Shown here: one piece after another, positions 13,445 through 22,623 of the stretch | Layout of the letters: each line of letters begins with the position of its first letter | How positions within the stretch are numbered: position 1 is the stretch's first letter | NCBI GenBank assembly: GCA_020740775.1 | Contig: JAHEWK010000002.1 | Location: forward strand, 4,030,001-4,094,000 | Reading direction: 5' to 3' | From: Ilyonectria destructans | Taxonomy: Eukaryota > Ascomycota > Sordariomycetes > Hypocreales > Nectriaceae | Length of the DNA stretch: 64,000 nucleotides | The notes under the pieces: generated by a model | Seen by the model: only the letters and a program-made list of their open reading frames with translations | The model's database searches: none | What the model was told of the DNA's origin: nothing | Made by a program: the position numbers and the translations under genes

Positions 13445-15133
13445 ATGGATCGCCTCCCTCAGGAAATCTACAACGAAATCGGAACTTGCTTTGCGGACGA
13501 GGAAGAGAACCCGAGATATGTGCTCTCGTCCCCTCTAACCGTCGAGCGGCCGGCCCTCGCCACCATCTCACGTCCGTGGCAGCAGGCAATCGAGAAGCAG
13601 ACGTTTCGGAAGCTTCGTCTGAGGAGCACCGACTTGGACCGGTTTGAAAAGACCGTCACGGGCAGCCGCCGACGCTTCCTCAGCGGCATCCGGTTCGTCA
13701 TCGTCCTCCCCGGATATCCCGCCGAGGCTCGCGGCCGGTTCGAACGAGAGGTGGACCGGCAAGCCAACGATAAGGCCTTTACCGATGCTGTGAACGGCCT
13801 GTTTCGCATCCTCAGGTCCTGGGACGAAGGCAGAGACGGCCTGGATACCGGGTACTCTATCCAGCTCGATATCGAGGCTGTTTACTCCCCCACAGATGAC
13901 TTTCACAACGGCAGCCGCGGTGCTCCCCGTCGCATCGAGCGACTGGATGTTGCCGAGCTGGAAAACGAAGAGGAAGTCCGCCGTCGTGACTTGCAGGACC
14001 GTCGTTTCCAGTATTCTTACATCCAGCTGCTTCAGCCGGCCGAGCTGCCCGTGGTGCGAGCCATCGCCGGGTTCAATACGACCGTCATGAAAAGGACGCT
14101 CGCCCATCGAACGGCGGTGGATATCGCGGCCAAGCTGCCAAATTTGCGCAGCGGGAATTGGTTCATGGACGATACCGAGCAGCGTTATCCGGCTATGCGC
14201 CGCTCCTCTCGGCATCAGTTAGCCGAGGTTGTCCGAGACGTGTTGCCGGCTGCGGCATCGCTGCAGACGCTCCACGTCTGCATGAGCCAGGACTTGCTCT
14301 GGAATCACGCTTGGATTCCAGCTGATTTGACTACTGTAGGCAAAGAAGCCTCTGATCCTCTTGGCCACGCAATTCGCGAGGCCACAGCTGACCTCAGAAG
14401 CCTCAAAAGCCTCACAGTAACAGGATGTCTTGACGAGTCGCTCCTCTGGCCGAGTCCGAGTTCGGTGCCTTGTCTCATTGAGCCGTTCTGGCAGGGGTTG
14501 CGGCGCCTCGATGTCCAGTTCAATATGACAACGCCGTCGGGAGGTTGGTACTTTCGCGCGCGCAGGCCGGGCGATAACATCGACTCGCCGCTTGCTGCGC
14601 GCTCGACTACCCTGATGCCCCCGGGACACGGATACAGCGAGGACGAAGATATTGCAGCGGCACTGCGATATTCTGACTCTGAGAACCAGAGACTGTCAGG
14701 CGCCTCCATGTGTTTGTTTCGATGGGTGCCAGACGAGGAGTCGCTGGTACCCCTGATCGAAGCCTTCGGGCGAGTCTGCTCCCAGATGCCGTCCCTGAAA
14801 GTTGCCTCCCTCATGACCATGATCCACGTCTCGCTAGAGGTTGGGGCAAACCGGCAGGTTCCGACTCGTTCGCCTTGGGGGGTCTCGTATGCTGCTCCGG
14901 GTGAGGTATTCCCACAGCAGTTCCAGCTTGACCCTGCGTATCGTGAGGATGGAGGACAGCGGAGGTTGCTCTGGGACGTGAAAGATTGGCAGCCGCCCGG
15001 TCATCTTAGGAGCGTCCTGGCCGCGATTGGACGAGAGCGGTATGGGGATGAGCTTGCCGAGAAGAACGTCGACTTCTGGGCTGCGGTCATGAAACCCCGC
15101 GAGCTCTCCCGGTTCAGATGCTCCTACTGGTAA
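13445..15133 (+). CDS. F-box-like hypothetical protein
   Basis: Single-exon gene for a 562-residue protein. It opens with the residues MDRLPQEIYNEI, the LP-x-E-(I/L)-x-x-x-I pattern that starts many fungal F-box proteins, followed about 30 residues on by a Trp-containing segment (RPWQQAIEKQTFRKLRL) such as closes an F-box helix bundle. The rest is a long region with weak leucine periodicity, as in LRR-like or unassigned C-terminal parts of this large, fast-evolving family. F-box proteins generally bind Skp1 and bring substrates to SCF ubiquitin ligases; the substrate here cannot be read from sequence. The start at 13445 is the first ATG of a long uninterrupted frame, and codon use is GC-rich at third positions, supporting coding. 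It has no same-strand neighbour nearby. A degenerate F-box not engaging Skp1 is possible. Confidence 0.85.
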   Translation: MDRLPQEIYNEIGTCFADEEENPRYVLSSPLTVERPALATISRPWQQAIEKQTFRKLRLRSTDLDRFEKTVTGSRRRFLSGIRFVIVLPGYPAEARGRFEREVDRQANDKAFTDAVNGLFRILRSWDEGRDGLDTGYSIQLDIEAVYSPTDDFHNGSRGAPRRIERLDVAELENEEEVRRRDLQDRRFQYSYIQLLQPAELPVVRAIAGFNTTVMKRTLAHRTAVDIAAKLPNLRSGNWFMDDTEQRYPAMRRSSRHQLAEVVRDVLPAAASLQTLHVCMSQDLLWNHAWIPADLTTVGKEASDPLGHAIREATADLRSLKSLTVTGCLDESLLWPSPSSVPCLIEPFWQGLRRLDVQFNMTTPSGGWYFRARRPGDNIDSPLAARSTTLMPPGHGYSEDEDIAAALRYSDSENQRLSGASMCLFRWVPDEESLVPLIEAFGRVCSQMPSLKVASLMTMIHVSLEVGANRQVPTRSPWGVSYAAPGEVFPQQFQLDPAYREDGGQRRLLWDVKDWQPPGHLRSVLAAIGRERYGDELAEKNVDFWAAVMKPRELSRFRCSYW

Positions 15134-15352
15134 AACTCAAAGCCGGAAGGCAGAGAAATTTATGGGGGATTTTGTGAATGACAAGTCGCGCCGGCGGTTG
15201 ATACATCGGTATACGGCTAAGTCTGTGTCTATGGCTTGTCTAGTATATGACCGGTACATATACTGTATTGGACATAGGATTTCGGTTTTTTTATTTTGCA
15301 TCTGACCTTTCTTTAGTACGGTATTGGGATATCTACTGACGCATGATGAGAG

Positions 15353-15382
15353 TTAAGGGAACTTAAGGGAACTTGAGGGAAT
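15353..15382. repeat. 10-bp tandem repeat, about 3 copies
   Basis: Units TTAAGGGAAC, TTAAGGGAAC and TTGAGGGAAT follow each other at a 10-bp period. Confidence 0.85.
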
Positions 15383-15812
15383 GGACACAAGGCTGGACGA
15401 GATATTTGGCGGCACAGACGTAATCCGTCTTGGTTCAAATAGATTATATCAAGGGATTTAGTGATCGGCCGCGGGGAATACACTTCCAGTGGTTCATATA
15501 GGCTTGGTAGATACAGAATGGAACCTGTGTAAATGGCAGATTCGTGGTTCGATGCATGTGGCGGAAGCTTTTTCTGCTCGGTTCCGTGATAGACACGCCA
15601 GACAAGGAATGCTATTGTGAAGAGCGCTTGCTAGGTCGATGAGTGCATTAATCGGAGGCCAGGAAGTGTGTATGGTAGTGTGGTTTAAGAGCGGGCATAC
15701 ATTGGAGTGATACATGTGGGTTTCTGAACGGAAGTGAAGGCGAGGTGTCATTCATAGTTTAACAGCTAGAGGATCGGACAAGACTCCCACTTTTTGACAC
15801 ATATCTTCTGTT

Positions 15813-15844
15813 CCGTCATATTCCCTGTCCGTCATATTCCCTGT
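15813..15844. repeat. Perfect 16-bp tandem duplication
   Basis: The unit CCGTCATATTCCCTGT occurs twice head to tail, followed by the start of a third copy (CCGTC). Confidence 0.9.
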
Positions 15845-16175
15845 CCGTCGCAGTTTAGCGGAATAAACAACTTCTAGCTCAACATATCTATCAAACACAA
15901 GAAGAACTCGTGCTTAACAGCTAACATATACCACAATACGGCAACTAGACAGCATCACCATTGGAATGGGCGGGACCCTGTGCTCGTATGGCGTTAATGA
16001 ATTCATCATCATCGTCATCATCATCGAGCTTTTAGTCATGTTCCTAAGCTGGTACCCAGAGAACGGGTCAGAGACTGTATTCGTGAATGAACAAGCCGCT
16101 TACCATCCTCAAGCTTCATGATCACGTCCATTACCAACGATCCATGTTGCCAAACCCGCACACTGTAATTGAATC

Positions 16176-16676
16176 AAATAAGTCGGCAGTCGTGTTCGAG
16201 TCTCTGGGCGAGAGGATGAGTGTGGGGTAAGAGCAGAGCATGCTCGTTGCTTTTCACAAGGGCCGCCGTTGGGATCAGCGCTGGTCCAATGTCAGCACTC
16301 AACCCAGCAGCGCATGAAAGAAGAAGAGACTCGCCTGAACAACCAGCTTTCGTACTCACATTAGCCTCCAACCACAGGTCTCCACCTCGCGGTCCAACTA
16401 GAAGTAGCAGTCGTCGGCGGACGGGCCGAAGGCCGCTGGCACCTGTGCGCTTGACCTCGAGGTTATCGTGGATACGGCGTCGAGCTGAATGCACCCGTAC
16501 TGTGTGTGGTCCTACTCAAAGCAGTCCGTGAGTGTGTTTAGCTTGCCAAGCTAGTCCTTGAGCGCCGCTAGCACGCAGGGGATGTAGCTGAGCCAGAGCT
16601 CGCTGATTGCTTGGCTGCCAACCAGGGCGACGCCGGCGAAGGCGACTATGATGACGATGACCGAAGAGAAGTTTAT
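16176..16676 (-). pseudogene. Probable pseudogene of a small secreted cysteine-containing protein
   Basis: Reading leftwards from 16676, one frame encodes a hydrophobic signal-peptide-like stretch of about 23 residues (NFSS, then VIVIIVAFAGVALVG) followed by a mature-like region with spaced cysteines (contexts IPC, TDC, YGC, DDC, ETC). The codon where the initiator should stand is ATA (16674-16676), with a TAA three codons further upstream. The same frame is broken by TAG at 16551-16553, 16512-16514 and 16398-16400. It then reaches a good GTGAGT donor after 16360 and can resume after an acceptor at 16281, where more cysteine codons follow (GPC, RAC). A TATATAAGG box lies about 140 bp upstream (16813-16821). 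The gene looks dead: no start and three stops. The left end is approximate. An alternative is that the first two stops sit in a 75-nt intron, but the missing start would remain. Family unassigned; a CFEM-like or other small secreted protein is conceivable. Confidence 0.42.
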
Positions 16677-16749
16677 GTTGTGTTACTTATTGTCAATTCG
16701 TGGTGGAAAGAGATGACGCTGAAGGTTGTAAACTGGTTGCTTCCCGCAG

Positions 16750-17052
16750 GTGATGGAGGATCTTGCTTATTCTGCCAACCGAATGTCTTTTCAGAGTCAA
16801 ATTCGCGACGTCCTTATATACACATCCAGCGACCACATCGAGCACATACAAATGTATCCGGCCTCCGTAGGCTTGAATTTGGTGAACGATAGGTATGACG
16901 TCTCGGTACTAAGTTGTCACTGTTGCTATTACTGACATGGTAGAGCAAACTGGGAATCCTTGTGGGACTCGCAAAAGCGTACTCAACTTCGGAGGAACAA
17001 CATCACGCTTACTTGGAGGCTAATGACAGCCCTCCTTGTCGTTTATCAGTAG
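16750..17052 (+). CDS. Unassigned two-exon fragment
   Basis: Two open segments join across a well-formed 51-nt intron. The first runs 16750-16892 after a GCAG acceptor; the intron (16893-16943) has donor GTATGA, a TACTGAC branch point and a TAG acceptor; the second runs 16944-17052 and ends in TAG. The frame is kept across the junction and gives about 83 residues including SFQSQIRDVLIY and a C-terminal NNITLTWRLMTALLVVYQ. I could not build a convincing upstream exon or start codon, and I do not recognise the family. The first segment overlaps the TATA-like box assigned to the minus-strand pseudogene, so the two interpretations compete. It may be the 3' end of a decayed gene or a chance open frame. 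Confidence 0.22.
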
Positions 17053-18364
17053 ACTAAGCACCAGGACACAGCACCTATGGTGGTAACCAAAAAAAGTACA
17101 GGAACAGAAGCGTCGCACCGCCCCTATGAGAAGCGCCTGATATTGGCCAGGACTCATGAGCGAGCGGTGCCAACATAAAATGCGATTGGTCCGCTCGGAC
17201 TGCTTCATCTCCTTGGATGTGTTGTAAGGTAGTTGACACTATTCACGAGTTGGTTTTCGGTGAGACTCGAGGTGTGCAGAGCGTCGAGTCTGAGAGGGGC
17301 AGGACAATGCAGCATCGAATCTGCTACGCGGTGCCATGTAGGACGATGGAAAAGCGCACATGACGGTGCTAGATCCCTTTGGTGTGCCACGGGGGTGAAA
17401 TTGGGACATCAAGCCAGAATTATGGTTGAGAAGCTATTCTCTGCGACGTGGCGATCCGGCCCATTGATGGAGTGGCCAGGCTGACATTGGGATAAAGTTC
17501 CTGGATAAGGTCGTTTCGACAACTCCTTCGGCCGCCGGCTTCTTTCACGGCCGATAAAACTTGCTCAAGCCTGCTCAAGCTTGCTCACGGCCAAAACGAT
17601 GAGTTGTGGCACGCCCATGCCGGGCCGTGTCATGCCGCGATGAGAGTTCTTGTGGTGAAACTCGAAGCATCACTCGATGCAATCAATCAGGGCCTGGGCT
17701 GTGGAAGCGTCGTCAGCGCCAAGCAACGAGCATGTTTGGGGATTTGATGGCAGAGGGCGCGGTTGCGCTTAGATGAGACGAGACGGATGTGCGACTCATT
17801 CCTGGAGCGCGGCGTTTCCCTTTTTGTTGTTTCGACGTTGTTGTGGGAGTTGAAATGAACGGGCCGCAGAGACATGGCAGGTGTCGATCCATATCTTCTT
17901 GCCCGCTGGTTGTGGGCAGGTACCTCGGCCATGTACCGGTACCAGCAGCGGAACGGCAAGGCCAAGCCGGACTGGGACGCTCCCGGCTTCACATCAGCAA
18001 TGCGACAAAGCAACGAGGTTATTTGCGCAAGAAAAGGGCCTGTTACCAGCAAATATTCCCTGTGCTAGACCGAGGAGCGGCGACCTGTTAGTGCTAAAGA
18101 CGTTTGGCAGATGCGGTGCAGAGGGAGAGTCAAATACCCGAGCTCCCCCAGAGACAGACTCGGCAAGCGTCCACACAACAGACTTCCTAGATCCAGCATT
18201 CAACCGAGAGCCAACGCACATATCAAGAGGACATTGGCATCGTTCAACTTGGTTTGAGACCGAGCCATCTCCGATACTCGTCACGCACCTTGGTGGTTTT
18301 CGTTGGACATTGAAAACATCACCCTCGCACAACCACACTTCCTTCATCACCACCGCTCCTCAAC
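17053..18364. other. Upstream region of the copper transporter
   Basis: No gene is supported here. The part nearest the transporter is C-rich with short CA/CT-rich leader-like sequence just before the ATG. The notable content is the triple TGCTCA element at 17561-17590, annotated separately. Confidence 0.55.
17561..17590 (+). promoter_or_regulatory. Candidate copper-response element: three TGCTCA boxes at 10-bp spacing
   Basis: Three consecutive decamers, TTGCTCAAGC, CTGCTCAAGC and TTGCTCACGG, place the core TGCTCA at 17562, 17572 and 17582, so the three copies face the same side of the helix. The yeast copper-starvation activator Mac1 recognises TTTGCTC-type sites, often in multiple copies, upstream of CTR genes. 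Here the array lies 778 bp upstream of a Ctr-family transporter start. The distance is longer than usual, and a fungal Mac1-like factor acting here is inference. Confidence 0.45.
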
Positions 18365-19010
18365 ATGAGCTTCTTCCCCCGCCACGACATGTCCGACATG
18401 GACTCCGACTCCAGCTCGTCCAACTCGTCCTCCGACTCCCACTCCACGGCGAGCATGATGACCATGGTGTTCCAGACCCAGCGGGAAACGCCGCTGTACG
18501 CGTCCTCGTGGACGCCCTCCAGCGCCGGCGCCTACGCCGGCACCTGCATCTTCCTCGTCGTCCTCACCATCATCGGCCGCCTGGTGCTCGCCTTCAAGGC
18601 CGTCCAGGAGGCCCGTTGGCTCGACCGCGAAGCCGCCCGCCGCTACGTCACCGTCAACGGCAAGATTCCCCTCGCCGAGCAGATCTCCGTCAACCCAGAC
18701 GCTCGCCAGATGACCCTTTCGGCCAACGGCGCCGAGGAGACCGTCATGGTCGTCGAGCGCAAGCGCGGCGTGTCGCGGCCGTGGCGATTCAGCGTCGACC
18801 CCATCCGCGCGCTCCTCGATACGATCCTTGCTGGAATCGGATATCTGCTGTAAGTTATCCTTGACGTCTGGTGCAAAGGACCCAACTAACTCGCGACACA
18901 GCATGTTGGCCGTCATGACGATGAACGTGGGCTACTTCATGTCGGTGCTGGCCGGTGTCTTCATCGGCAGCCTGGCGGTCGGTCGATACACGCAAGTGAC
19001 AGAGCATTAG
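18365..19010 (+). CDS. Ctr-family copper transporter
   Basis: Two exons (18365-18849 and 18902-19010) with a 52-nt intron (GTAAGT donor, CTAAC branch, ACAG acceptor) encode 197 residues. Ctr proteins are trimeric membrane channels for Cu(I) uptake at the plasma membrane or export from vacuoles. The N-terminus has Met-Asp/Ser-rich sequence with Met clusters (SMMTM near residue 32) suited to copper binding. TM1 covers about residues 54-76. A cytoplasmic loop follows. TM2 carries the family's MxxxM selectivity motif (M163-M167), and TM3 the GxxxG helix-packing motif (G180-G184). The intron falls exactly before the MxxxM motif. The start is the ATG in CAACATGAGC at the head of the open frame. Plasma-membrane versus vacuolar location cannot be decided. 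It converges with mcm1. Confidence 0.87.
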
Positions 19011-19195
19011 ATGAGATCGAGCCACGACTCGCCATAACCTTTCCTTTTTATTTACAGCATCATCTACAACATACAACGAGGTTTTGCGCAGGCGTAATGG
19101 GCCTCTGTCAACGAGCGGGCATTCTAGGCGTTTGTGAGATTTTGGCGGATACACGGCTTTGTCGCCTGGGAGACAAATGTGTCAAGCGATACGGC

Positions 19196-19200
<5 letters not shown>

Positions 19201-19226
<26 letters not shown>
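19201..19226. repeat. (AATC)n microsatellite
   Basis: Six and a half tetranucleotide units just downstream of the copper transporter. Confidence 0.9.
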
Positions 19227-19227
<1 letters not shown>

Positions 19228-19969
19228 TAAACAATTAAACATATCCAAATCATTGACTCGCCTGGTGTGCTCATACTCGTCCGTTCATCTCAGTCGTCCC
19301 GGCTGGCAAGTAAGTACCTCGAGTACAGGTACATGGCCCGGGACCAAGGCATCGAAAACCTTCTCAAACCTGCTCACGCCAACGCCTGGTGCAGCCTTAG
19401 CTTCGGACGCTAACCTCCCTATCGTAGCGACCAGCCAGCTCGACGTGCCATGAAGCCGAGCTGCCTTAATCAGCAAAGGCCTGAGCCTCTCCAGCGGGTC
19501 CTAGTCTACAGGGCATTGGCAGATATCTATCGCTTGGGAGATAGTAGAGAGGATGGCGAGGCTCGCAACTAGGTGTCCTAAAGGGTGTCGATCCTTGTCT
19601 TTGATCAACGGCATTCTTAAGACAATGCATCCTACCACTTCGGCTACAACCCGCAAACGACGAGGACAGATCGATTCATGGCCAAGGTCCTGGTTAGATT
19701 TAGTCACGATGTTATTGCCAGTAAACGATCCTAAGCAGCGCGCATCTTATTACAATTGCATACTCAGGTCCTTGCAGAATACACCTTCAGGGACCTATCG
19801 CTCAACCACATTCAAAGTCTCCAAAATGCATGGATAGATGGCTCCAGTTTAGCCAATGACTTTCTCAATTGTGTATCCTTGTCAAGGGCATGCGCTCGTA
19901 TCCTTGCGACCGATTGCGAATACCCAGGAGGCCGAGTGTCTCAACTCAACCCATGCGTCCCATAACAAC

Positions 19970-20440
19970 CGGCTTGTATCGCCAAACTTTCAACACCACC
20001 TCCCGTCCTCACACCCTCGCCCTCACACCCTCCCGAAAAGCAATCCTGCTGCAAATAGAATCTCCCATAAGCAAATTTCCTCATTCTCACCTCACGTCCC
20101 CTCACCTCAACCCACTGCTAACCCGTAACAATAACCCCTCCCCACCAACCTACCCAACAAGGAAAAGCCGTCCCTCTATCCGCATTCAGCCCAAAAAACC
20201 ACACATCGCTCCAAACCAAACCCCTTCCGTCAACGAACCCATCCACGTCATCTCAAAACCCATAAAAACAAAAATAAACAAGAAATGCCAATCCCTCACC
20301 CCCGTTAATATCAAAAAAAGGAAAGCTCTTATTTATCTCTTCCAATCACGCCCGCCCTGCCTCCCGAAAACGGCAAATCGACATTTCGAGTCCGCCACCC
20401 ACGCGATCCCCTCCCTAAATCGCAAGCCCCCCTAACTTAC
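19970..20440. other. G-depleted, C/A-rich strand segment
   Basis: For about 470 bp the plus strand is made almost only of C, A and T, with long runs of CCCTC, CCACC and AAACC-like words and very few G. No open frame with a plausible product explains it. The boundaries are approximate. Confidence 0.6.
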
Positions 20441-21614
20441 TCCGTAGACTTTTCCTTTTCCGCACTGAACTGGCACCCCAAGACCAGGATCCCGATGCAT
20501 TGACAACCCAAGCTCATTGCCTCATTAGGAAGTCTTTAAACTTACAGACGCCTAAGGTCGTTATTGACCGATTCTACCCAGTCATGGAATTCCATCTCGA
20601 GTAGATTTGGATCCTTGTCACCACGCAAATAACCCAACGACACTACAAGTGCGCTCCATACCGTAGTCGAGGGATAATACCCCATTTCACATTAATTCTT
20701 GAGTCAAGGAAATTTCTTCTATAAAATGGAAGAAGCTGTTATATCATACATGATTCCGCCCTTCTCCGCCTATTTCGCCTCCTCCACCTCGTCCTCGTCC
20801 GCCTCGTCCTCATCCCTTCTTCAACGACTTGCAAACACTCAACTTTATGCGCTGCTCATGGTTCTCGACGCCGTCAATGGCGAAAAGTGCATGCAACAAC
20901 GTGGGGCGGTCAAGGAGAGGGAATGGTCGGTGTCAGATCCTGTGGGGTTCAAGGAAATAGTCCGTTGTCTCTTGGCCCATGATAGATTCGTCAAGTCCAC
21001 TTCGAGTTCCCATCCATAAACATTCATGCTCTCGTTTGCCTCCATTCCCATCCCACCAATAAACCCTTTGGTAAATTCGCGAGTCAGACGCGCCTCTGAC
21101 GCCACCCACCCACCCGAGGGCTCGTCTGTCCAGGCCCAGAAACGACCTTGCGCGAATGCCCCATAAAGAGAATACACTTTGTGAACGACGTCGAATGCGA
21201 GAAAGGAAAGACACGCAAGGCTTGCCCCAAACACTGAGTCCCGAAATGTTGGATCCGCATCACTCCCCAAGCACACGGGCGGCCAAGCCAGTCTCGCAAG
21301 GATCGGGGCGGATGACACCAGGTGACATCGCCCCGAACGATACAAGCTGACCAAAGAGCCGATATTAAAAGCCATCGCAAGACTGATCAGACTTGATTGT
21401 GTGGCCTAGAAGCCATTGTCGCACCGGAAAAAATGGAAGAAATTCAAGGGAAAATGCAGGTGGCAAAATCAACACCAAATCAACGCCATATCACCAGGAC
21501 CTCGCAGATTATATCGATGTCCAGTGGGACGCGCAAGGTCGGAAGGCGGCGTCTCGGGAGAGCATTGAGCGCCGGGTATCAGAGACCAAAGGTTCATCTT
21601 TGGCTTTGTGGTCT

Positions 21615-22623
21615 TCACGACTGGTGGTGGTTGCTGGGAGGCATGCCTGGTTGCGGAGGCATGCCAGACCCGTAGCCCTGATTCCGTTGTTGCACATAGC
21701 TCTGATATGCCAGGGCCTGCTGAGGGTCCATGGGCATGTTAGGCATGTAGTTGCCGGGCATGTGTGGTTGCTGGGGCATGCCAGGTCGGCCGCCCTGAGG
21801 GGGGAGGTGCTGGTTAGCAGGCTCCTCAGGAGATTCAACCTGGTCACCGCCGTCGATGCCGTTTTCGTTGCCGGGAGTGGGCTCGGGAGCGTTCAGGCAC
21901 GCCTAGACGAACACGACACGTTAGGATGTTGTTGGCAAGTGCGCCTAGGGCGCGCGGGGATGCGAGCAGCATCGGCAACCCCGAGGATGCGATTCCGCTT
22001 TCAAAGGGAGCATTGCGTACCTGAATCAAGTTCTTGCCCTCGGCCTTGGTGACAAGCGGCTGCAGCTTGGGCGTGGTGAAGGTGTAGACCAAGCCGGTCT
22101 CAGACACGACCAAGAGGAGGACTTGGGTGCCGGTCAGGACTGACAGTTCGTAGGCCTGCGGCAATGGGATGCATGGTCAGCGATACAACTCGAAAAATGG
22201 GATTTCTCATCGGATGGAGGTGCATCGAGAGCGACTGCGTTTGACGCGACACGCGCACTGGGCAGGCTCGTGAGGCGCGCGAGTGGCAAACCCAGGACGC
22301 TGGGAGAGGCGTGTGGTGATGGGGTTTGGTGGGAGGATCTGGAGGTGAAGTCGCGGGACAAGACAACGGACCTTCTTCATAATACCAGCCTTGCGCTTGG
22401 AAAAGGTGATGTGTCGACGAGACTTGTCGCTGATGAACTTAATCTCAATCTTGCGACGCTCGCGGCTGCCCTTCTCATCATCGTCGTCCTCATCGTCGGC
22501 AGCGGCCTGTCGCTGACGCTTCACGCCGCGGGATTCCTGGGCTGCGCTGCCATTGCCGACGGCGTGAGAGTCGTCAAGCTCGGTAGGCGAGGTCTGGTCG
22601 TGTTGATCGGTGATGTCGGCCAT
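21615..22623 (-). CDS. mcm1: MADS-box transcription factor Mcm1 (SRF type)
   Basis: Three exons (22372-22623, 22021-22155, 21615-21902) encode 224 residues. The SRF-type MADS box runs from about R56 to residue 112, beginning RRKIEIKFI and including the DNA-contacting SRRHITFSKRKAGIMKKAYELS core, then the VLLLVVSETGLVYTF strand pair for dimerisation. It is preceded by an acidic DDEDDDDE tract and a KRQRQ basic patch, and followed by a Gln/Pro/Met-rich tail typical of fungal Mcm1. In fungi Mcm1 works with mating-type and cell-cycle partners at CC(A/T)6GG-like sites and controls mating, development and virulence traits. Intron 1 (216 nt) cuts the MADS box right after IMKK and has a weak GTCCGT donor; the acceptor GCAG and continuing family motif support it. 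Intron 2 is 118 nt. The sequence upstream of the start is pyrimidine-rich on the coding strand. Confidence 0.93.

Larger units (their letters stand above)
15134..16175. other. Intergenic region with short tandem repeats
   Basis: 3' flank of the F-box-like gene. It contains an AT-richer tail near 15250-15300, two short tandem repeats (15353-15382 and 15813-15844) and a CAT trinucleotide run near 16003-16026. I see no supportable coding sequence. Confidence 0.6.
19011..21614. other. Intergenic region between convergent ctr and mcm1
   Basis: No gene with a recognisable domain is found in 2.6 kb. It holds an (AATC)n microsatellite at 19201-19226, a TGTGCTCA word at 19266-19273, a G-depleted strand segment at about 19970-20440, and a Ser-codon-like CT-rich run near 20775-20820. 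Open frames on both strands at 20700-21375 overlap each other and look like shadows. Part of the right side is probably the mcm1 3' UTR. Confidence 0.5.

Noticed and set aside
20845..21375. 176-codon minus-strand open frame 3' of mcm1
   Set aside because: Overlapping open frames on both strands and no domain; more likely mcm1 3' UTR or spacer.
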